Assembly (NCBI GenBank): GCA_029945375.1
Contig: CM057068.1
Span: forward strand, 372,001 to 436,000
Direction of reading: 5' to 3'
DNA from: Agaricus subrufescens
Taxonomy: Eukaryota; Basidiomycota; Agaricomycetes; Agaricales; Agaricaceae
Length of the DNA: 64,000 nt
The notes under the pieces are model-generated. The model was not told the DNA's origin, ran no database searches, and saw nothing but the letters and a program-made list of their open reading frames with translations. Both the position numbers and the translations under genes were made by a program. Positions 23,104-34,946 of the stretch are shown one piece after another (position 1 is the first letter of the stretch; every line of letters begins with the position of its first letter).

Positions 23104-23271
23104 AATAGAGATTTTTTTGTTGTGTAAATATTGGCGTAATTGTCCCATCACAGCTGATCACCTGTCACGCTCTCCACTCTCACTAACGTTCGAGTCTCTC
23201 TTCCCTCCCACTCTCATCCCCTCGTTCGACAAATCAGCTCCTTGCCGTGAAAACCCCCACTTGAGCCGCTA
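23104..23271. promoter_or_regulatory. Promoter interval of calcineurin A
   Basis: 168 bp between the UNC-50 stop and the calcineurin ATG. Pyrimidine-rich (CTCTCTTCCCTCCCACTCTC), common before fungal start sites. Confidence 0.35.
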
Positions 23272-25841
23272 ATGACCACTCATCTTGCGAGGGCCATCGA
23301 ACAAATCCAGGACAGTCGAAACTCACACAGGGAGGTCGACTGGACACAGCACACCCTTGAAGACGGTAATGTCGTCAGCACACAGGAGCGCGTCGTCAAA
23401 GACGTAGGTCGCTCATATATTAGCTCTTTGTCGCTTCGATAATCATTACCCATGCGCGAATTACAGGTTCAGGCCCCTGCGATGTCCAAGCCAACGCCAG
23501 AGCAATTTTTCGCTAATCGCGGACAAGATCGCACAAAACCAGACGTCGCATTTTTGAAAAATCACTTTTATAGGGAGGGAAGATTGACTGAGGAACAGGC
23601 GTTGTGGATTCTGCATCAAGGAACCGAGCTGTTGCGAAAAGAGCCGAACGTCCTTCAGGTTGATGCACCCATCACTGGTGTGTAACCAAACTCACTTTTC
23701 TTACTTATACAAAACCTTTGTACTATTACTGATAATACCTTTCACAGTCTGTGGTGACATCCATGGTCAATATGTGAGTCCTCTTCCCCTCCCTTCGATA
23801 AATGAAACATCTAATTCTGTCCCCTAGTACGACCTCATGAAGCTTTTCGAAGTTGGTGGTAGCCCCGCCGACACTCGCTATCTTTTCCTGGGTGATTACG
23901 TCGACAGAGGTTATTTCAGCATAGAGGTATGTACCTATCACCCCTATCACTCAAATCAGACGATAGTCATCTCACAACATCGCATATAACAGTGTGTTCT
24001 CTATCTTTGGTCACTCAAAATCTGGTATCCGGATACGTTATTCCTTCTACGTGGTAACCATGAATGTCGGCACCTGACAGACTATTTCACTTTCAAACTC
24101 GAATGTAAGTCGCCCCACATTTAACCCCAAGTACACACTCTGACCCATTACAGGCAAACACAAGTACTCAGAGCAAGTCTATGAGGCCTGCATGGAATCT
24201 TTTTGTGCTCTCCCGCTGGCGGCCATCATGAACAAACAATTCTTATGCATACACGGTGGCTTATCACCCGAATTGAACACTTTGGATGACATCCGCGCAG
24301 TCAGTCGGCTTTCTCAAAATAGAGCTGTTGTTTTTCTCATCTTGCGTTAGATTGATCGATTCCGTGAACCTCCGACTAGCGGAATCATGTGCGATATTCT
24401 ATGGGCTGACCCGATAGAGGACTTTGGGTCCGAGAAAACTTCTGAGAACTATGTGCACAACCATGTCCGAGGATGCTCTTTCTTCTTCACGTAGGTGTTA
24501 CGCTTTTCTCTTTACACTCTGCTTGAACTCTTGGGCTTTAGATACCAGGCGGCCTGCCAATTCCTTGAACGTAATAATCTTCTATCCATCATAAGAGCAC
24601 ATGAAGCTCAGGATGCTGGGTACGATCGCACTTAAATGCTGTTATTCGCTTTCCCTAACCTCACTTCCAGCTATCGCATGTATCGCAAGACAAAAACGAC
24701 TGGATTCCCTTCTGTCATGACTATCTTTTCAGCGCCTAACTATCTTGATGTTTATAACAACAAGGCCGCCGTATTGAAATATGAAAGTAACGTTATGAAT
24801 ATTCGGCAGTTTAACTGCACTCCCCACCCATATTGGCTCCCTAATTTCATGGATGTCTTTACGTGGTCACTTCCTTTTGTTGGCGAAAAGAGTGAGTTGA
24901 TCCCCGGTTTTCTCGCCTCCGGCTCCTGACGTGGATGGACGCTAGTTACCGACATGCTTGTGGCTGTTCTCAACACTTGTACCAAGGAAGAACTCGAGGA
25001 AAGTGATGATGATTTGTCGTTATTATCGTCCGCAGAGGACGAATTCGCCGAAAGGCGGAAAGCTATCAAAAACAAAATCATGGCTGTCGGTCGTATGGCC
25101 AGGGTCTTTGCTCTTCTTCGGTGAGTTGCAGCGCATTCGGTTGATAACGAGCGACGTGTTGATAGTTTTCTGTAGAGAGGAATCTGAAAAAGTCTCTGAA
25201 CTGAAGAGCGTGGGTTCTTCGAACAAACTTCCATATGGAACCTTGGCTTCTGGTACCGAGGGTATCAAGGAATCCATCCAAGGCTTTGACGATGCGTAAG
25301 TGCAACTAGACCTCGCAAGCAACACAAGAAACTTACATCGATAATCAGTCGGAAGTCCGATATTGAAAATGAACGGCTACCTCCCGAGCTCTTCGATGCC
25401 GACTCTGAGATGGGTAAGATCATTATGTCACAACCAAGTACACCCTCGGAGGTTACAGAGGAACAAGCTGGTGGTGTCAATGTAAATGGTGTCAACGCTG
25501 GCCTCGAACGAGCCTTCCCTTCCCCCATCGATACCAGTGTCACCGCGACACCCAAGAACGGCAGTACTGGCGCCTACTCCCCTCCAAGCCCTTCTACACC
25601 TGGGCCCAGGAGAGGACATGCGAGAACCGCAAGCTTGGGAACCACGATGACCAGCCCAAGTACGAGGAGGAGAAGTTTGGAAAGCACGATATCACTTATT
25701 CATGGCGTTTTGGATGGACAAGATAAGATCACAGAAGAGGATCCTGTGGATGGAATAGCTAGCCGACTTGCTGGGTCATCCGTGGGTGCGGGCAACGCGA
25801 ATGCAGGTGCAACTGGGGATAGTGGTGCTTCGTCTCATTGA
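23272..25841 (+). CDS. cna1: Calcineurin A, Ca2+/calmodulin-dependent protein phosphatase catalytic subunit
   Basis: Exons spliced in frame give the full PP2B catalytic core: metal-binding [30 protein letters not shown] and [12 protein letters not shown], the catalytic IHGGLSPE, and [19 protein letters not shown]. The calcineurin B-binding helix follows ([19 protein letters not shown]), then the calmodulin-binding helix ([20 protein letters not shown]) and the autoinhibitory segment [12 protein letters not shown] Ser/Pro/Gly-rich tail of about 140 residues ends at 25841. The ATG at 23272 begins [20 protein letters not shown]. The enzyme dephosphorylates Crz1-type factors in response to calcium stress and is the target of cyclosporin and FK506 complexes. 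At least ten introns are visible. The gene appears complete with all metal ligands. Confidence 0.95.
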
Positions 25842-28800
25842 GGGTTTTAGGAGACACGTAAAATGTAGCGCTACCTTTTGTGTTTGTGTTCTCTTTTCCT
25901 TTCCTTCACACCATTTATCCCTGTTTTCATTCTTCTATTCTGTTAGTCTGTTTCAAGTCTTCATTTGGTATTTCAGCGCTTGAGGTTTGGTATTATTACC
26001 TTTAATCGTGAGTTGATTCTTTTTTTCACTTTTCTTTTGTATGGTCGGACTTTCTTGGGGTGGTAGCGAATGTAATATTAGAAATGACCTTATATCAATC
26101 GAAAGTGGTTTTGAAATGGGTGTTGTAGGGAAGTTGTGGCCAAGGCTTTAACGTTCATGACTGGCCCTCCAAGAGAAGGCTATATCAACTAGCAACTGAG
26201 GTGAGACCGCTGATCAGAGACTCTGGGTAGAAGAGGGACGGTGTGAAATACGGGCGGCGATCACCGTGATGCATCACTTGCGACTTGTGATTAACCCTTC
26301 GAATATCGCATGCTCTCCCAGCCCAGGCACCCTCCGAACACTAACAAATGGCTTCAGCAAGTCTCTCTTGATGTTTTCATTATATTTTTAACAAGCACCT
26401 TGCAAAAAATAGTAGAATAGTGAATATGTCAGGATAGTGTGCAAAAGGTGTTCAGAAACAATACAACAATCGTACAAACCGAGGAATTTGCTGTGCGGGA
26501 CCGAGCGACGGTTCTCGAGCACAGGTTTGAGGCTGTGATAATTGTCAAGAAGGAATAAATCATTGTAGTGGGCTTGGTTAGATTGTTAGATTGTAATTGG
26601 AACCTCGGTAAACGCGACATCTTGGCATCGCGAGCTGTGGCGTTCTCTTGCAGATCCCGGTATGTTGTTGGTGCTGTACCAAGCGTAAGACCGATGTTGC
26701 CCGTGTTCTTTTTAGGTTTCTTTGTCCCGACTGATTCGTCCTTGTCTTTGTAAACGTATGACGTGTGCATTGTTATCTGGGTTCTTTTTGGTGATGATTT
26801 GGGGGTGTGGTATGTGAGCTTCCCTTGAAGCCGGACCGGTTAGAGGGACGTCATATGTACAAATTTATAACCCATGGAAAAATATATCTCATCAGGAAAA
26901 CGGCATCAAGAAAAATAGAAGAGTGGTGTCGAAATCCGACACCATAAGAAAGAACCTGTTCAACCAACAGCCGTCATTTCTCGGATTTCTCCTGGGCGTG
27001 TGATACGAGAAGTGGGAAGGAGGGAAGATTTATTGCTACCGAGTTTTTTTTGTTTTTTGTTTTTTGTTTTTTTTTTGGATTCTGATTTCGATGTGTGTTG
27101 TGGTATTTTTGAAATGGAGGAAGAGAAGGTGAAAGAAAAGGTGGGAGGGGTTTCTCGGTGGGGATTTTGAGCGCTGCAGAGAACTTTGTGTATTGGTCTT
27201 GATAGGAAAAACTTATGGTACGTTGCGTTTTCATAGATATAATGCCATGTTACTTTTCATATCTCTGGAGTTATAGATATAGATATGCGCTCTAAAGATA
27301 GGAGGATAGTCGGTTGACTCTTTAATACCGCGGACGAACACATTTGTGATGGCAGTTAGAAAGTTCTCTCGCCGCGCCCCTGGGGAGGAAATTTCTTGAC
27401 TATTCGAACATTAGCCAGTAATAGAATTCTTTTTTTGTCCTTCTGTTAACAGATCATGTGAACACAAAGATACAATACAAAATGTCAAGTTAGTCGCTAT
27501 CGGGCCCTAGATATAATTGACCACGTCCCAAGAAACCCATCCTCTTTTTTTTTATATATCTCACTCTTTTGAACGTTGATGGTATGTTGTTTTTAGAAAC
27601 ATGAATAAGAAGGTGACATGCCGAACTACAACCACGTAATTCCCGCATATTTTGGAAGATGTTTTGTTCTATGAAAACGAACTCCATGGCGCTGGGTGTA
27701 TTTATAAACTGGTTGTGAGATTAACAAAGACCGACGCGATGTGTGTGTGTATGTGTGTGTTTTTTTGGTTACCCCAGGACCCTGGTGACCTGGTTCCTTA
27801 TCTACCACATTGTGAGTTACTCAAAGGGACATGACTGCGAGGGTTATCTATTAATGTCAATCACTGACCAATAACGAGAACACGCCAATCTCACGTTTTT
27901 GTGTGTTTTGTGATAGCGTAACAGCGAAATAGATAAGAGAGGACATTCTGTGTAGAACAACTTGAGAGATAAGTAGATAAGAGAGTGGGATGGTGCTAGT
28001 AATGTGTTATCAGTGAAGATTCAGAGATGTTGTTCAGACAGGTTGTTTTTCGAGAGAGAAGCTTCTGAGAGACTTACAAAACACTTTTGGAGAGTGCCCA
28101 GAAAAAGAAATATCAAAAAACCCTGAGTTGAGAATCTGCTTCTACTTATCTTTGATCTTTCGTTTCAAAGGATCCCGAATGTCGTTATCATTTCCCCATG
28201 AGAAATGGTCTATTTTTTGAAGGCGCCATTGGCGAGGTAAAGCCTAATCCTTGGATATCATCATCATCACTATACCAACTTCCTTGTAGAAGTATCATAT
28301 TACTTAATGACCAAGGGAACAAGCAACATTGCAAGGACCGAAAAAATCAATAATAATAATAACATTACTCCGATTAACCCCATTTCCCCCCCCTCCCTCC
28401 CTTTTTTAAATCATCCCTTTCCCCCCCACCCGAACGGATAATAGTTACTCCCCGCCTACTTCGCTTCGGCCACCATGCCGAAAACAGGTTTTTTTTTGGT
28501 GATTTTTTGATTTTGAATAACAGGGAAAAGGATTTATACATTTTTGTGACTTATTGACAAAATCAAAAATGATATATCCGTGGTTTTTTTATACTTTTTG
28601 TATGTATGTATATATAGATATTATGTGTCAGGGATCATATCAAGGGTGCGTGCGTGCGTGCGTGTGTGTGTGTGTGTGTTTTAGCGCTTGATTGAACGTT
28701 TAATCGCATCATCAATTGAACAAGCAAGTAGTTTCTCGGAGAAAAACTCCTCCTCTCTTCCTCACACACACAAGGATCAGAAACTATACAATTTGGTGGG

Positions 28801-30769
28801 TAAAAAAAAATCGATTGTTAAGAAGATAATTTTGGGTTGACAACGGGCTCCTCATCAATTTCTTTGGGGGGGAGGGGGATAACAACAACTCTCCAGGGAA
28901 AAGATCACACGTAATGTGACTATTTATATCATTATGGCACACTTCATTTCGGAGAAAGTCGTTGTTTGTGGGAGTGCGGACGAGAGAGCGAGAGCGAGGG
29001 AGGGAGAGTGAGTGAGAGATAAACGGAGATGATGAGTTTTGTTGTGACGAATGAGGATGGGTTTAACCCCGAGATAACTGACAGTTACACATTATACCAA
29101 AAAATCAAACAATAGATTATCGAGTAACCTCCAAAAAAGATCTTGATCAAGTTTTAAAATTCGGGATTTTCTGATCTCTTTGGGTAAGACTGGTGAATGC
29201 CGAAACATTGGTTCGTACCTACTCTTTTCGAGTCTCCCCCCTCCAAAAAAACAACGAAAAACGGTTTTAGCCCGAGTATGATCTCATCCTCTCTACCTCC
29301 GCTTGATCTCTTTCCTTTTTCTCCTATATCCATTATCCTTTGTTTGTAGAAGTCGTAATTCTTTCGGCATCATGTTCAGGGACCATTTAAGCTCCACCCC
29401 CCTTCTGCTAACCCGGAACCCGGAACTTGGGGGGGAGCGAACAGTACACTAAATATTAATGGATAGATTGATTCTCTTCCCTCGTGGAGACCAAAGAAAA
29501 TCGAATGCTAAACATCAAGATAAAGGTCCGAGTTCTGATGTGGAATGTAATCTCGGTTCAACGGACCTAAAAATTGATGAGTGAGAGTTACGACTACGAG
29601 GACGACCCCAGAGTTTCTGAATATATATCTGGGGAATCATAGATTCTGGCTTCTTAAATCTAACAGGCCGATCACACACACAAAAACACGGCATTCTTTT
29701 TTTTTATTTTTGTTTTTTTTTGCTTTTCACCAACTGAGATCCGGGTGTCTAACATACAAAGAGAGGAAACCCGTTTGGAAATCAATATATTGTCCTGTCA
29801 CTTTGGGGTTATAAAGACAACTCTTCTAGTTCAAAGACGTATGTAGGTGAGCCAAGGAAATGATGGGTGTGGGTTTCTCTTTTTCTATAATGTCGCATGC
29901 CAGTATCGTGTGATCTAATCCATACGGCGAATAACGCTGCGATTGATGTTTCCCAGGGATACACCACAACAATTATCTTCTTGTATAGGGAACGGCTCCG
30001 CGGCTCTTGTTGATGATCGTAGTAAAATAGATTGTTATAATGAAAATGGCTCACCCGGTTGTGAAGCACAGAACCATGGAATGAGCATTCTTTTTGTTCA
30101 GGGGTGGAAAAAAAACTGATAATCACAGTCCAAGGAAAAACCTGGGGAGGCGTATGACGCACCATAGTAGGTTTGGACTCGACAACACATGTGGTTGATG
30201 GCCTAGCATCTGACTGATGCGTTCGGCATGGCGCTGGACCAAACAGCTGGGGGGAAGGGCCTTTATATAGGGATGCGATAAAACTAGAAAACGACCGAAA
30301 GGACATCGTACCCAGTTCTACATTCGTGCGCCCCATGTGAGACGTTTTTTTCTGTGCCGGCGATACTTGACAGCGAGATTGTGACACATGTCCGGAGGGA
30401 CGGACAGTTCTGGGAGGGGGGTGTGAGCGCAAGTGTAAGCTGAGCAGATGCGGTCAGAAATGAAAGCTCGGACAGTTCCGTGGTGAAATCCACGTAAACC
30501 CACCCATCGGCATCACAGAGGATTTTTTAACTCCATCGTTCTCCGGCGGGTTGGTTTGGGTTGGAAGGGGAAAAAAGAAGAGGTCCTCAGGCAGAGTGCT
30601 GGGTCCTAGAAATATGATTTTCCGCATCATGACAATGGTACATGTTTTATCATTACAACAAATTGTCTGAGCAATTGTTAACTGAGCATCATCTGACCTT
30701 GGCTCACGGGCTGCTAACGTCAGGGACGGAGAACTTTTGGTTTGGGTCATTGGTGCCTGGAGCGACAGA
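25842..30769. other. Gene desert between convergent genes
   Basis: About 4.9 kb without a credible coding region. It holds long homopolymer runs (T runs near 27045-27078, C/T tracts near 28380-28430), a GT-type microsatellite and AT-rich segments. Open frames here are short, rich in simple sequence, and lack splice partners. Both flanking genes end into it, so it contains no promoter for either. Confidence 0.6.
28646..28680. repeat. Microsatellite GTGC then GT
   Basis: Four GTGC-type units pass into a run of GT dinucleotides, ending TTTT. A simple length-variable repeat within the gene desert. Confidence 0.8.
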
Positions 30770-31555
30770 CTACATCCCATACTTCCTCCTGAGTGCGCTC
30801 CAAGCGGCTGCGGCGGTGTTATTGCGGGAGACGAAGTGGTTCATGTCCTGCTCAGGTATGCGATTGATGTCAACCCGATTCCAGAAGCGGGTAAGCATGT
30901 AAACAATGTCGTGAGCATCTCCTTCTGCGCCGCGGCTGTGGACGGTTGGGCGAGGTGAGAACGGGTGGAGGTGGGGGAGGGATACCTACATCATCCAGGC
31001 TTTTAGTTTTGCGCGAAGGAACTCGGAGACGTTTAGGAAGGGGATGCCCTGGATTTTCATGACGTTGGTATCGTCGAGGTGGCGCGGGCCGGTCTCGCCA
31101 GCGGGGAGGATCTCGATCTGGGGGGGGGGGGGGGGGGGGGTGCGGGCGACGGGGGTGGACGCTGACCTCTATTGGGGGGGTGAAAGCTCTATAGGTGACG
31201 TGCAGCCTTGCGAGGATTGGGTGTTTGGGAGAGAGCGAGAGAGAAAGAGAGAGAGAGGGTACCTGTTGGTCCAGGGCGAGTGGGTACTCGTCCAGTCGTC
31301 CTTTCCGGAGACAGCGTCTCTGGCCCGGCGGAAGGGGTGCGGCTGGTCGCGGCCGCCCTCGACGATGCAGTATATCTCCTAGAAGAGGTTGAGCGGACAA
31401 GCGCGTGAGGACGAGAGGAGACGGACGTTGGTGTACATGCTGTTGGCGAGGGTGGCGGAGAGGACGCTGCCGTAGAAGGCGTGGGGGATGCTGCGGTCGA
31501 GCAGGAGGCGGGAGAGGCGGGTAGCGGTGTCGAGCAGCCTGCTTGTTTCTGACAT
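30770..31555 (-). CDS. Nucleotidyltransferase-like hypothetical protein
   Basis: The ATG at 31555 gives MSETSRLLDTATRLSRLLLD, then IPHAFYGSVLSATLANSMYT. Spliced exons continue EIYCIVEGGRDQPHPFRRAR, DDWTSTHSPWTNR, LHVTYRAFTPPIE, IEILPAGETGPRHLDDTNVM and IPFLNVSEFLRAKLKAWM, ending ALRRKYGM at 30770. All joins keep frame, including a phase-2 join that creates the Arg after SPWTN. The pattern of a small helical start, an early G/S-containing turn, an IEI strand and a late RAKLKAW helix resembles nucleotidyltransferase-fold proteins found in many mushroom genomes; this is inference, and catalytic acids are not certain. About 190-200 residues. GC-rich, with a divergent promoter shared with the Mg2+ channel gene. 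Confidence 0.6.
31120..31140. repeat. G21 homopolymer (C21 on the coding strand) in an intron
   Basis: Twenty-one consecutive G on the plus strand. On the minus strand it is the pyrimidine tract directly before the CAG acceptor that precedes the IEILPAGE exon. Confidence 0.9.
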
Positions 31556-31798
31556 GGGGGTGGGGGGCGAGACGGGGCGAGCCAGGGCATGGTATGATAA
31601 AGCTGGCGACGAGAGACGATCGCTGGATATGTAAGAGGAAGCACGGCTGGGCCCGATCCGGATCGCAGCTCGGCGCCACGCTAGCAGACGGGCGACGGTG
31701 GCACATCCCTCTCCCGCCAGATGACGAGATGAAGATCCCCGTCACTCCCCCGTGATGTCACGCCCGTCACCCGATCACGGGGCTCCTCTCCCCGTCCC
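31556..31798. promoter_or_regulatory. Shared divergent GC-rich promoter
   Basis: 243 bp between the start codons of the nucleotidyltransferase-like gene and the Mg2+ channel gene. Strongly GC-rich with no obvious TATA box. Confidence 0.5.
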
Positions 31799-33724
31799 AT
31801 GCTCACGACGCTCGCCCGCTGCGCCAATGGCCCCCGCCGCGTCCCCCGCCTGTGGCCCATCGCCCGCCGCACCCTCGCCTGGGCCGCCAGACCCGCCCCG
31901 CCCCCCGCCCCCGACGGCCACGACGAGCTCGCCCGCGCCACCATCCTCGACAAGGTCATGCAAGGCCGCCAGCCCACCGACCTCATGCTCCGCTGTACGT
32001 CCCGCACCCCCCTCCGCGCCGTCCCCCCCCGTGCTCATTGCGGCCGCAGGCACCATCCTTGACGCCGCAGGTCTTCCCTTCTCTGGCCCCCCAGCCAATC
32101 TCAGCCGCTCACTTGGCCCTTAGGAAATGTCAAGACGATATCGGGTCACTTCAAAAAATCTGAGCTGATTGCCGAGCATGGGCTCAATGTAGCTGGGCCC
32201 CTCGTCTGTCCTGCCATCCCCCCAACTCACGCTTCCCTCCCTCCCAGGCCCGTGACCTTCGGAAAATCGATTCTAGAGTGCCGAACCTCGTCCCCACCAT
32301 CCTTGTGCGAAAAGAGGCTATTCTGGTGGTTCTCTTTCCTCTTGCTGGCGTGCCGGGAACGCTTACCTGTTCCTAGGTCAACATACTCCATATCCGGGCC
32401 CTCGTCAAGGCTGACGCCGTCGTCCTATTCGACACTTATGGTTCAGCTGATTCCAGACTTCATTCTGTATTTTTGTACCATCTAGAGGTACCAAGATTCA
32501 ATCGGGGATTCTCCTCTCGCCATCCATCTGACCCTCATTTTTAGCACAACTTGAAGATGAAGGGCACAGGGTTAGCTTACGAGTTTCGGTGCGGTCCTAA
32601 CGTCCTCCTTCTCGTGACCGCCCTGACCTCTGTCCATCCCTCAGCGCTCTCGAATCCGTACTACTTTCCGTAATGAGTGCTTTAGAAGCCGAAATGGTCT
32701 TTATCCGCAATCTCGTGGGAGGTCTCTTGGCAGAACTCGAGGACAACATAGATCATGATCGGTTCAAGCGGCTACTTCATTATTCGCGCCGCCTAGTCAG
32801 TTTTAAGAATAGGGCTCAGTTGGTAACGTCCCACCCAATTCAGACATGTGGTAAACGTGGAGTTTATCTGTCCCTTAGGTTGAAGAAGCTTTAGAAGAGG
32901 TTCTCGCCCAAGGTCCGAGCCGTTTCTACGAAACAGAATTGCTGTCTGACCCATGACGCAGACGAGGATTTGAATGCCATGTATCTCTCTGTCAAAAAAA
33001 ATGACGGTGACCAAAACCCGGATGGTCACGAGGACCTCGAGTTATTACTAGAATCATTCTCAAAGCAGGTGACAGAAATCGTCAATGAGGCCGAAAGTAT
33101 AGAAGTGCGTGTTCTGACGTACATATATGTATCTTCATTTTAATGGTTTCACACTAGAGTAACGTTCAATCTACGCAAGAAATTGCAGAGCTCATTCTAG
33201 ACTCCAATCGGAATGCACTCCTCGCCCTCGATCTGCAGGTGAGTCGAGCTTCGTGACGTTTATTCATCCTTTCATAATGATATGTATCTAGGTATCTATT
33301 GCCACGATGGGTCTTGGCACCGGTGCCCTCTTGGCTGGTATATTTGGCATGAACGTGGGGAAATCCTAGTTACTCTCAATGAATTATAAGTCCTGAACTT
33401 TGTTGCGCGCAGTTGACCAGTCATTTTGAAGAACATCCGTATGCTTTTTATATGATGACAGGTGCATCAGCTGCTGCTGCTTTACTGGTTGCTTCGGTAG
33501 CTCTTCGCAGGTATGTTTTTGGTTCATTTATAACTATCCAATTGGATTATTTTTTTCTTATTCTTATTCTTATTCTATTTTATTTTGCTTTGTGACTTAG
33601 GCTTGCGAGGATCAGACGAGTTGGGTTATCGAGTAGTACTCAGAATAATTCGAGGAGGAAGAAGGAGAGAAGGATTTGGGTGCCTTTACCGTTTCGTGGA
33701 AGGTCGGCTGAAGGCTGGTTGTGA
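31799..33724 (+). CDS. Mitochondrial Mg2+ channel, Mrs2/Lpe10 type (CorA family)
   Basis: The N-terminus (MLTTLARCANGPRRVPRLWP) is an Arg-rich mitochondrial presequence. A 21 nt microexon at 32050-32070 joins MLRCTILDAAGNVKTIS in frame. The soluble domain has FKKSELIAEHGLNARDLRKI, VRKEAILVNILHIRALVKAD, LAYEFRALESVL and LLAELEDNID, all usual for Mrs2. Transmembrane helix 1 (ATMGLGTGALLAGIFGMN) ends in the GMN selectivity signature. The next intron starts right after GMN and the protein resumes LTSHFEEHPYAFYMMTGASA into helix 2, then a basic matrix tail ending RSAEGWL. It carries Mg2+ across the inner mitochondrial membrane as a pentamer and supports group II intron splicing in yeast. The exact paralogue (MRS2 or LPE10/MFM1) cannot be told. 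Confidence 0.9.
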
Positions 33725-34159
33725 AAAAATGATGATGGTCTGAGAAAAAGTAGTGTTTCCCAATTTTTTTTTTTTTTTTTTAGAGTTTTGTGTATGGTAT
33801 ATTTTCCCCCCTATGGTTGGGATTATAATGATGCCCCCCGATTTGGTTAATTTTGTGTAGGTAGTCTGGCGTTGTTTTTTTTTTTGGGGGGGGGGGCGGT
33901 TGTGTATGTAAAAACTCACTACTCGTTTTATAGAACTTTTTAATGGAAAAATCACATTTTATGTGCTTTGTGTGAGCATGAGGAGACGAAGTGGTATATA
34001 ATGTAATATATAACCTGCTTATCCTAGTCGGCCAAAGAACCGTTACGCCAAAAGGGACATAACAGGATATCTTAGATGTTCGGTCGCTGACTAGTGTATA
34101 TGTTGTAAGCTCATGCTTATATGTAGGAAGCTGTTCTTGACAGGCGCATCAGTACTCTG

Positions 34160-34318
34160 GCATTCAGCTTTCAATGTTGAGCTTGTATGAGCTCATTTTG
34201 GAGCTAATGGTATTAGATTAGTGGCATAGGGTAGCTTTTGCGCTTTGTCATGGACACCAAAAACATCGTAGAAGCGGCCCAAGGGCTGAAAATGCTAATT
34301 GGCCGATTTTGGTGATGC
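34160..34318. mobile_element. Short non-autonomous relative of the Plavaka-type element
   Basis: The left end GCATTCAGC, then TTGAGCTTGTATGAGCTC, matches the left end of the element at 1892 (GCACTCAGC, then TTGAGCTTGTGCAAGCTC). The right end carries GCTAATTG, a spacer and GATGC, as at 8090-8110. An internal GTAGCTTTTGCGCTTTGTCAT also matches the right subterminal array. At 159 bp with no coding capacity it is a MITE or deletion derivative. No clear target duplication. Confidence 0.6.
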
Positions 34319-34348
34319 GCCTCAGGAAAGAATATGACTTGCGTTGTC

Positions 34349-34946
34349 AGAATGAAAGCTTACATTTTGTTGGAGACGCGTATACTTGGATGAGTGGGTT
34401 TTTTACTCTTTGCCTAAGGAAAAGTTGATATGTAAGGATTGTTCTTGTCAACCGGCCAAATGGCGAATAGCCAATACTTAGTTGCAACTTCCGCCTCTTC
34501 CCACATCTCATACCCCTTCCCCACACGCCCACGCCCACCCCCCCTGGAATAAGAGACCAGGAAAAGGTATTTGATTTCGAGAAGCTGCAGATCATGAATT
34601 GATTTTCTGGGGTGGCCGATGATGAGGGAGAGGATAATTGATTGTTAGAATGAAAACTCACAATTTGTTTGAGATGTATACTTGAATGAATGGGTTATTG
34701 GTATATAAGGGTTATTTCTTGTCTTATTTTTGCCATTCACACGTCAATAGCCGGTAGTCTGTAGCCAATAGCCAGTAGTTACTCTCGCCTCAACCGGTCC
34801 CTTCCCCGCACCCCCCGCACCCACCACCCTGAGATGGGATGCCAGGAAAAGGAATTTGATTTATTTGAATTTCGAGAAGCCGCAGACCATGACTAAAATT
34901 AATTTTCTGGGGTGGTCTATGATGATGGGAAAGATGGGGGGGGGAA
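34349..34946. repeat. Two-unit direct repeat, period about 298 bp
   Basis: Unit 1 begins AGAATGAAAGCTTACATTTT at 34349; unit 2 begins AGAATGAAAACTCACAATTT at 34647. Both carry a TATACTTG(G/A)ATGA(G/A)TGGGTT block, a C-rich tract, a CCAGGAAAAGG block and TTTTCTGGGGTGG near the end. The units have diverged by substitutions and indels. Confidence 0.75.

Noticed and set aside
26429..26770. 113-codon minus-strand frame after calcineurin
   Set aside because: No recognisable protein and no continuation in neighbouring exons; likely chance.
28646..28680. Possible telomere-like or CRISPR-like repeat
   Set aside because: It is a plain GTGC/GT microsatellite without spacers or telomeric TTAGGG units.
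29809..30432. 207-codon minus-strand frame in the gene desert
   Set aside because: Composition is not protein-like, there is no conserved motif, and no splice partner or start context supports it.
30870..31745. 291-codon Pro/Arg-rich minus-strand frame
   Set aside because: It is another frame of the nucleotidyltransferase-like gene; GC-rich sequence keeps all frames open and it would read through four clear introns.
31752..32163. Pro/Ala-rich frames overlapping the start of the Mg2+ channel gene
   Set aside because: They compete with a spliced frame that gives a full Mrs2-type protein; GC bias explains them.
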